64,000 nucleotides of DNA, from assembly GCA_934129745.1 (NCBI GenBank), contig CAKOWZ010000004.1, positions 1 to 64,000 on the forward strand, in the 5' to 3' direction. Below the pieces are notes generated by a model, which was given only the letters and a program-made list of their open reading frames with translations, was not told the origin of the DNA and ran no database searches. The stretch is from an uncultured Clostridia bacterium. Its GTDB lineage: Bacteria; Bacillota; Clostridia; TANB77; CAG-508. Positions 45,875-55,772 of this stretch are shown here, piece by piece; within the stretch, counting starts at the first letter, position 1; each line of letters starts with the position of its first letter. A program made the position numbers and the translations under genes.

Positions 45875-45964
45875 CTGCTAAAAACCACTTGAATTTTAAA
45901 TTCAATCATGTATAATATAAACAGAATTGAATAAAACTAATATACAAAAAAGGAGGACAATTTC

Positions 45965-46825
45965 ATGTATGATGTAATTATACTGGGAGCAGGGCCTGCA
46001 GGTGTATCAGCGAGTTTGTATTGTAAAAGAGCTAATAAAAATGTTTTAATAATTTATAATGATAGTTCAGAATTATTAAAAGCACAAAAAATTGATAATT
46101 ATTATGGATTTGAAAATGGAATTTCAGGGAAAGATTTATATGAAACAGGAATTAAACAATCACAAAATTTAGGTGTTGAAATTATAAAACAAGAAGTAAT
46201 AAAAATTGAAATGGAAAATGGATATTTTAATGTTATAACAGAAAAAAATTCTTATAAATCAAAATCTGTTATTATTGCAATGGGATCTAAGAAAAATACA
46301 CTTAAAATTCAAGGTGTTCAAGAATTTGAAGGAAAAGGAATAAGCTATTGTGCAATTTGTGATGGATTTTTCTATAAAAATAAAGATGTTGCAGTAATTG
46401 GAAGTGGTAATTATGCAATTTCTGAAACTAATGATTTGATAAATATTGCAAATAAAATTACCATATTAACTAATGGTGAAAAAGCCCCAGAATTTAGAGC
46501 AGATAATGTTGAAATTGTTACCAAAAATATTAAACAAATTTCTGGAGAAAATAGGGTTCAAGAAATAGAATTTGATGATAATTCATATTTAAAAACAGAT
46601 GGAGTGTTTATTGCACAAGGAACAGCTGGTGCAGTTGATTTTGCAAAAAAACTTGGAATTATGTCACAAAATAATAATATTATTGTTAATGAAAATATGG
46701 AAACAAATATTAAAGGCATTTTTGCATGTGGTGATTGTACAGGTGGTTTGTTACAAGTTTCAAAAGCAGTGTATGAAGGCACTAAGGCTGGTTTAGCTGT
46801 TATTGAATATTTGAAAAAATATTAG
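45965..46825 (+). CDS. Thioredoxin-disulfide reductase-like flavoprotein
   Basis: A 286-residue FAD enzyme with N-terminal GAGPAG, the redox pair CAIC (about residues 129-132), the pyridine-nucleotide site GSGNYA and the C-terminal FACGDCTGG. It is somewhat short for TrxB (about 305-320) and has GSGNYA in place of the usual GGGxxA, so ferredoxin- or other donor-linked variants are possible. The thioredoxin gene follows 41 bases later, making a two-gene redox unit. AAAGGAGG precedes the ATG. Confidence 0.88.
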   Translation: MYDVIILGAGPAGVSASLYCKRANKNVLIIYNDSSELLKAQKIDNYYGFENGISGKDLYETGIKQSQNLGVEIIKQEVIKIEMENGYFNVITEKNSYKSKSVIIAMGSKKNTLKIQGVQEFEGKGISYCAICDGFFYKNKDVAVIGSGNYAISETNDLINIANKITILTNGEKAPEFRADNVEIVTKNIKQISGENRVQEIEFDDNSYLKTDGVFIAQGTAGAVDFAKKLGIMSQNNNIIVNENMETNIKGIFACGDCTGGLLQVSKAVYEGTKAGLAVIEYLKKY

Positions 46826-46866
46826 ATAATATATATTTTTCTAAAAAGAAAGGAAAGAAGTTTAAG

Positions 46867-47187
46867 ATGGAAGTTATAAAATTAAATAATGAAAATTTTA
46901 ATAAAGAAGTAAAAGAATCATCTAAATTGGTTCTAATAGATTTTTATGCTGATTGGTGTGGACCATGTAAAATGATGTCACCAATAATTGATGAAATTGC
47001 AAATGAAGTTGATGATAGAGTTAAAATTTGTAAATTAAATGTAGATGAATCACAAAATATTGCTATTGAATATAATGTAATGAGTATTCCTACTTTGATT
47101 ATATTCAAAAATGGTGTCATGATTAATAATATTGTTGGATTAAGACAAAAACAAGAGATTTTAAATATTATTAATAATAATTTATAA
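46867..47187 (+). CDS. trxA: Thioredoxin
   Basis: A 106-residue thioredoxin with the classical WCGPCK site (Cys31, Cys34) and the cis-Pro loop SIPTLIIF. It reduces protein disulfides using electrons from the reductase encoded just upstream. AAAGGAAAGAAG precedes the ATG. Confidence 0.96.
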   Translation: MEVIKLNNENFNKEVKESSKLVLIDFYADWCGPCKMMSPIIDEIANEVDDRVKICKLNVDESQNIAIEYNVMSIPTLIIFKNGVMINNIVGLRQKQEILNIINNNL

Positions 47188-47391
47188 AATAATGAAATTT
47201 ACTAGAATAAAAAATTGAAAAATATACAGAAAAATGTAAAGAAATAAAAATATAAAGAAGTATAAACAGATATAAAACAAATATGAAATATATACGCAAC
47301 AAATAAAAAACAAACAAAAAGCAAATATAAAACAAATACAAAACAAACAATAATGAATAATTAAATAGTAATACTTAAAAAGACAAAATTT
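47188..47391. other. A-rich, T-poor intergenic stretch with degenerate repeats
   Basis: About 200 bases with repeated ATAAAACAAATA-like units and long purine runs on the plus strand. No ORF, stem-loop or clear promoter was seen, although one must lie here or upstream for the gene at 47405. Confidence 0.5.
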
Positions 47392-47404
47392 GGAGGTAAT
47401 AGAT

Positions 47405-48508
47405 ATGGCAAATATTTTAGATTATATAGAATGGAGAGGAGATTTACCATTTAATCAATCTCCTTTTAATGAAATAGATAATCTAATTTTATCAAGAGTT
47501 TCATACTTTTCATTTGATGAAATAATTTCAGATGGAGAAGAAATTACAATCAAAGAAGCATACAAAAGATTTTCAAAATTAGATGAAGAAAAAATAAAAT
47601 ATCTTATAAAAGGAGATATAGATTTATTTCCAGCATTAGCAAAAAGTGAAAGATTTGGGAATCTAATTTTAAGAGATTTTATAAATAAATTTGATGCTAA
47701 AACAGAAAAACAATTTTGTGCAATAACAATTATGATACCAGACCAAACAGCATATGTATCATATAGAGGAACTGATAATACTCTTATTGGTTGGAAAGAA
47801 GATTTCAACATGAGTTTTATGGAATATGTCCCTGCACAAATTGATGCAAAAAATTACCTAAATGATATTGCAAATAAAATAACATGTAATATTAGAGTTG
47901 GTGGACATTCAAAAGGTGGTAATTTAGCTGTATATGCATCTACTTTTTGTGATGAAAAAATAAAAGATAGAATTATAAAAGTATATAATAATGATGGACC
48001 AGGATTTTTTGAAGAAGTGATTAAAACAAAAGAATATCAGCAAAATTTACCTAAAATACATACATATATTCCACAAGCATCAATTATTGGAAGAATGCTA
48101 AATCATGAAGAAAAAACAACTATTGTACAAAGCACTCAATTTGGAATTTATCAACATGATTTATTTAATTGGCAGGTAATGGGAAGTAAATTTGTTACAG
48201 CATATGGACTTACTGAAAATAGTGAAATTATTGATAAAACTTTGAAAAAATGGTTACAAGAAGTTAGCCCAGAACAACGTGAAAAATTTGCAGTTACATT
48301 ATTTGAGATTTTAGCTTCAACTGATGCAAATACTTTATCAGAAATTAATGCAAATAAATTTGCTAATTATAAAAAGATTTTTGAATCATATAAAAATCTT
48401 GATGAAGAAGGAAAAAATATTATAAATAATACTGTAAGAACATTATTAAATATAGTAAAAGAGAATATTAAAAAATCTGGTAAAAAAGATGAATTAGAAA
48501 ACAAATAA
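47405..48508 (+). CDS. DUF2974 (Mbeg1-like) alpha/beta hydrolase
   Basis: A 367-residue protein; ATG 47405 has GGAGGT upstream. The nucleophile elbow VGGHSKGGNLAVYA is intact, and AYVSYRGTDNTLIGWKEDFNM before it is the typical oxyanion-side strand of lipase-like DUF2974 proteins. No signal peptide is seen. Family members are widespread in Firmicutes and untested in the main. Confidence 0.9.
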   Translation: MANILDYIEWRGDLPFNQSPFNEIDNLILSRVSYFSFDEIISDGEEITIKEAYKRFSKLDEEKIKYLIKGDIDLFPALAKSERFGNLILRDFINKFDAKTEKQFCAITIMIPDQTAYVSYRGTDNTLIGWKEDFNMSFMEYVPAQIDAKNYLNDIANKITCNIRVGGHSKGGNLAVYASTFCDEKIKDRIIKVYNNDGPGFFEEVIKTKEYQQNLPKIHTYIPQASIIGRMLNHEEKTTIVQSTQFGIYQHDLFNWQVMGSKFVTAYGLTENSEIIDKTLKKWLQEVSPEQREKFAVTLFEILASTDANTLSEINANKFANYKKIFESYKNLDEEGKNIINNTVRTLLNIVKENIKKSGKKDELENK

Positions 48509-48540
48509 AAAATATAATTCAAAATGAAAGAAGTGGAAAA

Positions 48541-49584
48541 ATGAAAGATAGAAAAAAGCTATTTAGAAATTTAGCTCTTTTTGTATTATTGATAGGAATA
48601 ACATTTTATATATTATTTAAAGACCAAGATTTTAATCAAATGAAAAATATATTAGTATCAGTAAAACCACAATATGTATTGATTGGAATGATATGTGTTT
48701 TATTATATGTAATTTGTGAAGCAATAAATATAGGAAGAACATTAAAAAATTTAAATGAAAAAACAAGTTTTAAACAAAATTTGAAATATGCATTTATAGG
48801 ATATTTCTTTAGTGCTATAACCCCTGCAGCAAGCGGAGGACAACCAATGCAGATTTATTACATGCATAAAGATAAATTATCAATTTCAAATTCAACACTA
48901 ACTTTGTTAATTAATTTAAGTAGTATGCAAGTGGTAACAATTTTATTTGCATTAATTAGTTTGATATTTAATTATAGCTATTTAAGTGGTGTTTTAATTG
49001 TATTTTTTATAGTTGGAATATTACTTAATTTAAGTGCATTATTATTGTTGTTAGGTGGAATTTTATCTAAAAGAATGACAAAAGGATGTATTAATCTTGC
49101 TATAAAAGTAATGAAAATTTTTAGAATAAAAAATATTGAAAGTAAAAAAGAAAAATTGGAAAAAGAATTATTAAAATACCAAGATAATGCTGTTTATGTT
49201 AAAAATAATAAATTATTAATTCTAAAAACATTTATTACAACTATAATTCAATTTATAATATATTATAGTATAACATTTTGGACATACAAAGCTTTAGGAT
49301 TTTCAGGACATAATATTATACAAATTATAAGTATGCAATCTGTATTATTTGCAACTGTTTCAGGAATTCCATCACCAGGTGCAGTAGGTGTTACAGAAGG
49401 AGCATTTATAGAAATCTTTAAAACAGTATATCCACGAAGTGTTATGGGAAGTGCAGTTTTATTAAATAGAGTAATTAGTTTTTATTTCTTAGTTTTAATT
49501 AGTGGTATGGTTACAATTATCAGTTATTTAAAATTTGGAAGAAAAGATGAAGAAATTCAAGATAATAAAAATTGTTTAGATTAA
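48541..49584 (+). CDS. Flippase-like YbhN/LPG-synthase transmembrane protein
   Basis: A 347-residue membrane protein with eight helices of the lysylphosphatidylglycerol_TM/UPF0104 type; FSAITPAASGGQPMQIYYM and FATVSGIPSPGAVGVTEG are the conserved loops. Without the soluble synthase domain it is best described as a lipid flippase-like protein. It follows the DUF2974 gene by 32 bases. Confidence 0.88.
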   Translation: MKDRKKLFRNLALFVLLIGITFYILFKDQDFNQMKNILVSVKPQYVLIGMICVLLYVICEAINIGRTLKNLNEKTSFKQNLKYAFIGYFFSAITPAASGGQPMQIYYMHKDKLSISNSTLTLLINLSSMQVVTILFALISLIFNYSYLSGVLIVFFIVGILLNLSALLLLLGGILSKRMTKGCINLAIKVMKIFRIKNIESKKEKLEKELLKYQDNAVYVKNNKLLILKTFITTIIQFIIYYSITFWTYKALGFSGHNIIQIISMQSVLFATVSGIPSPGAVGVTEGAFIEIFKTVYPRSVMGSAVLLNRVISFYFLVLISGMVTIISYLKFGRKDEEIQDNKNCLD

Positions 49585-49641
49585 AGATGTAAAAAAACAG
49601 AAGATTAAATAAGAAACTTACAAATGATTGGAGAAATGCAT

Positions 49642-50466
49642 ATGAAAAAAATGTTGAAAAATTTTTATGTAGTCATAACAATTATAATGATTATTTTGAT
49701 TAGTTGTATAGCTATTTTAAGTGTATGGGAATGTAAAAAATTTGAAAGCAAAACTTATGTAAATATATTTTATTTAAATGATTATGGTGAATCAATATTA
49801 GGTGGTAATATTATTAATAATTATGAAAATTATAATAATTTATATATAAATAATGTGACTAAATATGATGTGAATGAATGTTATGATGATTTTGTAAATC
49901 AAAATTTTATTGTTGCATCTCTTGATTCAAAAGAAAATTATCCTAAAGATTGGTTGGAAAATTTTAATAGAAAAATAATACAATTACAAAAAGAATTTCC
50001 AAGTGATATGTATTGGAATCATGCTGATATGTGTAGTAGTGAACAAGATTTATGTTATTATAATACAGAGGTTGGTGTAAATATATATACTGAAAATACA
50101 GGTGTTACAAACATTCCTTGTAATCATTATTTAGATGGTGAAAAAAATTGCAATATTTATAATGGTGTTTCAACAAATGCTTTAGGTTTTACATATGGAA
50201 CACAATGTGCAGGTTTTTCAAGTATGTTGAGTGATAGAGTTTTTGGAAATGATGCTCCAATTAGAATGTTTACTGATTATGATGATATTAAAATAGGTGA
50301 TCAGGCTCGTATAAATTCTGGAACACATTCTGTTTTTATTATTGATAAAACTGATGATTATGTTGTTGTTGCAGAATGCAATTCTGATTATTGCTCTTGC
50401 AGGATTCAATGGGGAAGAATGATTGCTAGAGATGAGTTGATTGGGGTGTTTTATAGTAGGTGGTAA
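49642..50466 (+). CDS. Secreted or membrane-tethered papain-like cysteine peptidase-like protein
   Basis: A 274-residue protein starting at ATG 49642 (GGAGA upstream). An N-terminal transmembrane or signal segment is followed by a Cys-rich ectodomain. A Cys in YGTQCAGFSSMLSD and a His in NSGTHSVFIIDK, then VVVAECN, have the order and spacing of a CHAP/NlpC-like Cys-His site. The paired cysteines (CSSEQDLC, CNHY, NCN, CSC) suggest disulfides. Substrate unknown; wall peptide or self-processing are possible. Confidence 0.7.
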   Translation: MKKMLKNFYVVITIIMIILISCIAILSVWECKKFESKTYVNIFYLNDYGESILGGNIINNYENYNNLYINNVTKYDVNECYDDFVNQNFIVASLDSKENYPKDWLENFNRKIIQLQKEFPSDMYWNHADMCSSEQDLCYYNTEVGVNIYTENTGVTNIPCNHYLDGEKNCNIYNGVSTNALGFTYGTQCAGFSSMLSDRVFGNDAPIRMFTDYDDIKIGDQARINSGTHSVFIIDKTDDYVVVAECNSDYCSCRIQWGRMIARDELIGVFYSRW

Positions 50467-50508
50467 GTTGAAAGAGTTTTTAATATTATGTGTTAAAGGG
50501 GAATTTGT

Positions 50509-52062
50509 ATGAAAATCAAAAGTAAAAAACTTAAAGAATGCTTAAATGAAAATATTATAGAATATTGTAAAGAAAATAATATAAAGATTAATAATATTAT
50601 AAACGAATCTACAGGTGAAATATATGAAAAAGAGTTATTAAAAATTAATTATGCTATATTTCAAATGAATTTTGAATCTGATGAAAAAATAGATGGAGAA
50701 TTAAAAGAGTTGGCTGATTTATTAAAAAAAATGAATTTGCAATCTATAGAGATAAGTATATCAACAAGAGATAGAAAACCTAAGAAAACTAATATTGATT
50801 TAATAAATTCATTAAATGATGACATAGAGAATATATATATTTCAGGATTGGATTTATCAATATATAACTCAGAAAAATTTTCAAGATTTAATAATTTAAA
50901 AAGTCTTTATATTACAAATTCTAACCTTTCAAGTATAGAGCTTATTTCAAAATTAAATCAAAATGTAAAGTTATCACTATATAATAATCCAATTGAAGAT
51001 AATATATCAGAGGATACAATCAGAATTTTAAAAAAACATAAAGCTATCTTAAATTTTAGAAATGGTGCCTTTTATGATGGAGATAAAGGAGAGTTAAAAA
51101 TAAAATCTACTAAAGATATTGATATAGATACATTGATAAAATGTACAGATATAGAAAACATCTTGCTCAAAAAAGGCAATATATTTTCAAATAATGCTTT
51201 TGCAAAACATTGGGATGATTCGTTATATACACGAGAAGAATTCATTAAAATAAAAAAAGAAATAAATAATATATTAAATCAAATAAATATTCCAGAAAGT
51301 GATGCCCCGGATAAAGATAAGAAAATTTTTTCTCAAGTTTATAAAATTTTAGGAGAGAAAATTAAATATAATCACTATTTACTATCAGATGAAAACAATA
51401 ATGAAGATATTATAAAGAAAGGACAGAATTTATCAGATGGGTTAATAAAAAATACTTGTATATGTGCGGGATATGCACAAATTTTAGATAGCATTTTAAA
51501 TGAAGTTGGAATTGAAACTCAAATAATACATGCTTTTCCTATTGGAAAAGTGGAATTTGCATTTACTGCATTAAAATATGCAAATATAGATTTTGTTGAT
51601 CTGAATGTAAATCAAATTGAAAATACTACTAAAATATTAAATTATGATGATTCAATTGGACATGCATGGAATGTGGTTGAGTTGGATGGAAAATCGTATT
51701 TATGCGATTTGACATGGGATGCAGATAAAATAAAAAATGGACAATTTCCATTATCAAATTTTTGTTGTTCATTAAATACATTTATGAGAAATGGTCATTA
51801 TCGTTATGGAGAATATAGCTATTTTTCTGAAATTTCTGAAATATCAGAAGAAGACCAGTTGAAATTCTTTGGACTTAATGAACAAGAAATAGATCAGATA
51901 TTAAATAATTCAGAAAAAAATACTGGAGAACAAGCACTGGAAAGTTGTGTTCAAAGTGTATCTGATAAAATCAAAAATTCAGATTTTAAAGAAATAGAAA
52001 GGCAATTTAGTGCAATACAACAAACAAAAGAGAAACAAGGAGGAAATGAATATGACAAATAA
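50509..52062 (+). CDS. LRR-like and transglutaminase-like protein
   Basis: A 517-residue cytoplasmic protein (no signal). Residues 60-190 have leucine-rich spacing such as FNNLKSLYITNSNLSSIELI. Residues 315-430 contain the transglutaminase-core triad: Cys in CICAGYAQIL, His in SIGHAWNVVEL and Asp in YLCDLTWDAD. These folds act as cysteine peptidases or crosslinking enzymes; the direction cannot be told. The end overlaps the start region of the next gene (ATG 52052), so they are coupled. Confidence 0.8.
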   Translation: MKIKSKKLKECLNENIIEYCKENNIKINNIINESTGEIYEKELLKINYAIFQMNFESDEKIDGELKELADLLKKMNLQSIEISISTRDRKPKKTNIDLINSLNDDIENIYISGLDLSIYNSEKFSRFNNLKSLYITNSNLSSIELISKLNQNVKLSLYNNPIEDNISEDTIRILKKHKAILNFRNGAFYDGDKGELKIKSTKDIDIDTLIKCTDIENILLKKGNIFSNNAFAKHWDDSLYTREEFIKIKKEINNILNQINIPESDAPDKDKKIFSQVYKILGEKIKYNHYLLSDENNNEDIIKKGQNLSDGLIKNTCICAGYAQILDSILNEVGIETQIIHAFPIGKVEFAFTALKYANIDFVDLNVNQIENTTKILNYDDSIGHAWNVVELDGKSYLCDLTWDADKIKNGQFPLSNFCCSLNTFMRNGHYRYGEYSYFSEISEISEEDQLKFFGLNEQEIDQILNNSEKNTGEQALESCVQSVSDKIKNSDFKEIERQFSAIQQTKEKQGGNEYDK

Positions 52063-52566
52063 AATTGATAATATAACTTGTTTAGAGATTTATGTTATTT
52101 TAACTGAGTTACAATTGTTTGAAAAATTACCAAAAGAGATACAGAGATATATAATAAATACAAAAAGCAATGACCATATTTTTGTGTTTGAAAAAAATAT
52201 GCCAATACAATTTCAAACTGTAAATAAAAATACAATGGTTGTTTTATCATATTTATATTTAAAATATATAAATGAAAATTCAGAAGTAAAAAGAAAGTTA
52301 TTGGATAAATATAAAAATAACAAAATACAGTATCAAGAAGAATTAAGAAAAAAATATAATCCAGAGGATCTGTTTAAAAATAAAAAAGAAAGCAAACCAG
52401 AGGAAACATCATTAGTTGAAGTGAAAAAATGGTATGAAAAAATGAGATTACTGAAAAAGAAAATATGGAGTATCGTAAAGAAAAAATATATAAGGATGTT
52501 TTTTTAGACAAAGAAGAAAGTATTGTTACTAAAGAGAAAATTGAAAAATACAAACAATATAATTAG
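52052..52566 (+). pseudogene. Unknown charged protein, frame broken in an A6 run
   Basis: AAGGAGG and ATG 52052 start a frame that gives an acidic/Lys-rich protein (TNKIDNITCLEIYVIL near the start). At the A6 run 52437-52442 the coherent sequence moves to another frame: one extra A would continue as NEITEKENMEYRKEKIYKD and end at TAG 52564-52566 (about 171 residues). As written the frame ends at 52507. It may be a real mutation, transcriptional slippage or a sequencing error. No family recognised. Confidence 0.6.
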
Positions 52567-52569
52567 AAA

Positions 52570-52754
52570 TAGGAGATCAAGGGAGAAAATATGGAAATGA
52601 TTTTGCAATGTTAAATTGCCTTCAGGGTTTTTCAGTAGATGAAATTGAATCTGAAACATTAGGAGTTCTACCAGTAATGGGAATAGAAGGTACAAGATTA
52701 AGAGGCATTAATGCAACAAAGAAAACTTTAGAAGATTTAATTATAGAAAAGTAG
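52570..52754 (+). pseudogene. Gene remnant lacking a start
   Basis: The frame reading EIGDQGRKYGNDFAMLNCLQ continues to a stop at 52754 with normal-looking protein (VLPVMGIEGTRLRGINATKKTLEDLIIEK in part), but a TAA lies just upstream and no start with a binding site is seen in this frame; ATG 52608 would give 48 residues. It looks like the 3' end of a degraded gene. Confidence 0.45.
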
Positions 52755-52766
52755 GAGGAAAAACAA

Positions 52767-54721
52767 ATGACAATTATAGGTATTGGAAATTTAGTGACAG
52801 ATTATTATTACAAAGAAGGAGAATTTATAGGCGCATGTGGAGGTATGACATCTTTTAATATAGTAGCGAATCTATCTTCAAAATTTGAAACATACGCCGT
52901 TGGAATTTGTGGTAATGATAGAGATGGAAAAATTGCTATAAAATCTCTTAAAGATTTAAATATAAATACTGATTATATTATAACTTCAGAGAAACAAACT
53001 AGGTGTTTTAATATTAATATTAGAAAGGATGGTGTATCTTCTAGAAAAAAATGTCCAATATGTAATAGAAAAAAATGGTATGATAATTCAACTAAAGACA
53101 TAGTACTTCCTAAAAAATTATTTACTCAAGACGGTACTATAGCAATTTTTGATACATTAAATGAAGAAAATATAAGATTAGCAAATGAAATAAAAGAGAA
53201 TAATTGCATAAATGCCATTGATATAGGCAGGGTAGGAAGTTTAGAAGATTTAAGTAGAAATGAAATTACAGAAATGTTAAAAAGCAAATTTGATTATGTT
53301 CAGTTAAATGAACGAGTTGCTAGGTATTTAATAGAAAAATTTTCATTAAAAAATACAAAAGAATTAAATAGTTTCTTTTCGTCAAAATTGATAATTATTA
53401 CATATGGAAAGAAAGGTGTAGAGTTCATATATGATAATAAAAACTACTTATACAACATGGAAAATCCAGCTGATGAAGTGGATTCAACAGGGGCAGGAGA
53501 TTTGTTTTTCTCAGTTGTGCTTGAACATATAATAAAAAATAACTTTAATATAAATAAAAGACTGTTAAATAAAATATATAAAGAAGCAACTTTAAAAACA
53601 TCACAATTAGTTGGAATGATAGGAGCAAGAGCTCTTATACAACCTTTATATAAAATACAACATGAACCAGGAAAATGTATATGTGGATTAAAATTAGAAA
53701 AAACAATGCAAGCAAGAAAGAAAATAAAAAAAATTTCCTCAAATGTATCTAACCTAAGCAAAAGAATTAAATCAGACTTTTCGAGTAACGCATATAATCA
53801 AGTAAAAAAAATGATACATAATTTAAAAGGAAATACCATTTTTTGCGGTACAGGAGGCTCATATTCAGCAAGTTATTTCGCATCAAAAGTTGTGAATACT
53901 ACAAAAGGCGTTTGGACGGAAGCTAATCTTCCTAGAGATATTATTTATAAGAATATAAAAGATATTAAAAATATTGTAGCTTTTTCATATTCGGGTACTA
54001 CAAATGATATCATAGAGACTCTAAATTATGGAAAAGATAAAAAAGATATCTAATAACAAAGGGTGACATAATAAATAATGAATTTGAAGTTATCTCATAC
54101 TTAAATTCGAAAAGTAAAACAGGGAAAGAAAGAGGTTTTTTATCAATTGAGGGAACTATTTTTCCGGCTAGTTTATTTGCTAAATATTTTTTTGATCTTC
54201 AAAAACAAGAGCAAAACTTTGAAGAATTTATACAAGATAGATTAACATATTGGCGCGATTATTTTAAAGATTATTTTAAAGAAAATGATATGAAAGCAAT
54301 ATTAAACAATAGAAGTATATTAGACGTTTTCTGCGGCGACTATACGAATACTGCTGCAGTAGATTTAGAATCTAAAATTGTGGAAACGGGTATTTATAGA
54401 GCAACATTTCATGAAAAAAAGAACTTTTCACATGGAAGATTCATTTCACTAGAGCACTATAAACCAGATGCTATAATATATATACAAACTAATAATAAAA
54501 GTAAATATGAAAGAAAATTACTAGGATATTTAGAATCTAAAGAGTGTAGTTTGATTTTGATAAAAACTCCATTTAATGGGTTGATTGGTGAATTTGATTT
54601 GCTACTTGCTATGCAATTTTTTATAAAAAACATTGCTGATGTTTTGGATGTAGATTTATCTAAACCAGATTACAGTGAAGAATCTATGGATATTTATAAA
54701 TATAAAGGAGTGTTGAATTAA
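52767..54721 (+). pseudogene. PfkB-type sugar kinase fused to SIS domain, split by a frameshift
   Basis: ATG 52767 has TAGGAGG upstream. Residues 1-290 form a PfkB/ribokinase fold with VDSTGAGDLFFS (catalytic Asp) and an unusual CPIC insertion near residue 93. Residues 350-430 begin a SIS domain (FCGTGGSYSASYFAS, FSYSGTTNDIIETL). The frame stops at 54053 just after an A6 run (54039-54044). One more A would join it to the remaining SIS half (LITKGDIINNEFEV to 54721), for about 651 residues. The fusion would bind and phosphorylate a sugar or nucleoside and a phosphosugar; substrate unknown. Confidence 0.7.
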
Positions 54722-54730
54722 AGGAATCTA

Positions 54731-54811
54731 ATGGATACTACAATTGGAAAAGTTAGATATGAAAATATAAAAGATTGGAAAGATAATAAATTATTATGGA
54801 GGGAGAGTTAA
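54731..54811 (+). CDS. Possible 26-residue ORF
   Basis: ATG 54731 with AAGGA 5 bases away opens 26 codons (MDTTIGKVRYENIKDWKDNK then LLWRES). It may be a small protein of the cluster or a decaying fragment; no similarity recognised. Confidence 0.3.
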   Translation: MDTTIGKVRYENIKDWKDNKLLWRES

Positions 54812-54814
54812 AGA

Positions 54815-55108
54815 ATGGCTCATTATGGAAGATATGATAGTACTTTAACTAAAAGACTGTTGAGGAAAATTAAATAGATACTGATAAAATTGGATACATT
54901 AGTAAATGAATTGCAAATACAAATTCAAAGAGATAGACATAGAGCTTTACCAGATTATGTTCTTACCGCAAAGGTTTTTTTTAGATTATTAGAAATGCAA
55001 AATCAAAGAGGTAAACTTAAAAACTTAGATGAATTACTTGAAGTAGCAGAAATACAAACAAGCTATAATAAACCAAAGCAGTTAACTTTTTTTGATTTTT
55101 CTAAGTGA
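54815..55108 (+). pseudogene. Small gene interrupted by an in-frame TAG
   Basis: GGAGGGAG and ATG 54815 start MAHYGRYDSTLTKRLLRKIK, then TAG (54875-54877), after which the same frame stays open for 77 more codons (LDTLVNELQIQIQRDRHRAL and on to TFFDFSK). The coherent composition on both sides suggests a nonsense mutation; a TTG at 54890 could restart but has no binding site. Confidence 0.5.
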
Positions 55109-55163
55109 GATGAAATATGATCTGCAGTGCAGATCGAATAATATAGAATAAATTATGAATAAA

Positions 55164-55314
55164 AGCATATATTATACAAAACGAAAGTGAGGTATGATGT
55201 ATGCTTTTTAAATATATAAAGAAGTCTTTTAAAAAGGTAGCGGGGTTAACATTGTCTATATATTTGATTTTGTCGGTATTTGTGGTTTCGCGTGCTGAGA
55301 CTTATGAATGGACT
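55164..55314. repeat. 151-bp direct repeat, copy 1 (dac 5' end)
   Basis: Identical to 59333-59483 except for one base (A or G in GTGAGGT versus GTGGGGT). It holds the leader, ribosome binding site, start codon and signal peptide of the dac gene. The copies are 4169 bases apart. Confidence 0.93.
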
Positions 55315-55449
55315 AATAGGTTATATGATTCTAATGGTCTATATATTCCAGAGAAAACAAGAGAATACGATGGAATACGATATTTCAGAAGAACAGGAAG
55401 GCCTAATTATGAGAGTGTAGGAGAGCATTATTTTCCAGAGGGTAATTGA
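55201..55449 (+). CDS. Chimeric secreted protein: dac signal peptide on an unrelated tail
   Basis: The first 38 residues are identical to the carboxypeptidase at 59370, including the signal peptide (LTLSIYLILSVFVVSRAETY). After the repeat ends the protein becomes NRLYDSNGLYIPEKTREYDG and on to HYFPEGN, 82 residues in all. The tail has no recognised family and the frame of the following ORF looks related, so this may be a truncated fusion product. It is preceded by a good GAGGT. Confidence 0.6.
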   Translation: MLFKYIKKSFKKVAGLTLSIYLILSVFVVSRAETYEWTNRLYDSNGLYIPEKTREYDGIRYFRRTGRPNYESVGEHYFPEGN

Positions 55450-55474
55450 TGTACATATAGGACTATGGGAGCGT

Positions 55475-55705
55475 ATGTCGACTGCTCCTACTGTACGTGT
55501 TAATAATTTTGGTGACTCTAATGATAATGTAACGATGCTTATATTCGTCGATACTTTAGAAGAAGCGCAGCAATATTATGAAGAACACACAAAAGGAAAA
55601 ATAGAAAAAAACATTAAATATACTCCAACATCAGATAGATTTTATAAAGGAAAAAAATATTTAGGAGAAAGTGCTGGAATTGATTTAGAAGAACTTGAAA
55701 AATAA
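55475..55705 (+). CDS. Hypothetical protein, possibly the 3' half of a broken gene
   Basis: A 76-residue frame starting MSTAPTVRVNNFGDSNDN, with a charged C-terminus. The frame is open upstream to about 55440 (VIDVHIGLWERM precedes the ATG) and no ribosome binding site is visible, so it may be the shifted continuation of the preceding chimeric gene. A terminator follows. Confidence 0.45.
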   Translation: MSTAPTVRVNNFGDSNDNVTMLIFVDTLEEAQQYYEEHTKGKIEKNIKYTPTSDRFYKGKKYLGESAGIDLEELEK

Positions 55706-55723
55706 TAACTATTAGTAAAAAAT

Positions 55724-55760
55724 AAAAGGTGCAGATTGTTTTAATTTTCTGCACTTTTTT
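55724..55760 (+). terminator. Rho-independent terminator
   Basis: AAAAGGTGCAGA pairs with TCTGCACTTTT (one bulged G), then T6. It insulates the inverted-repeat module from upstream transcripts. Confidence 0.8.
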
Positions 55761-55772
55761 GTTAAAGAATCG

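Noticed and set aside
47188..47391. A-rich repeats before the DUF2974 gene as a tandem array or origin
   Set aside because: Units are too degenerate, no DnaA-box cluster was seen and no periodicity is clear.
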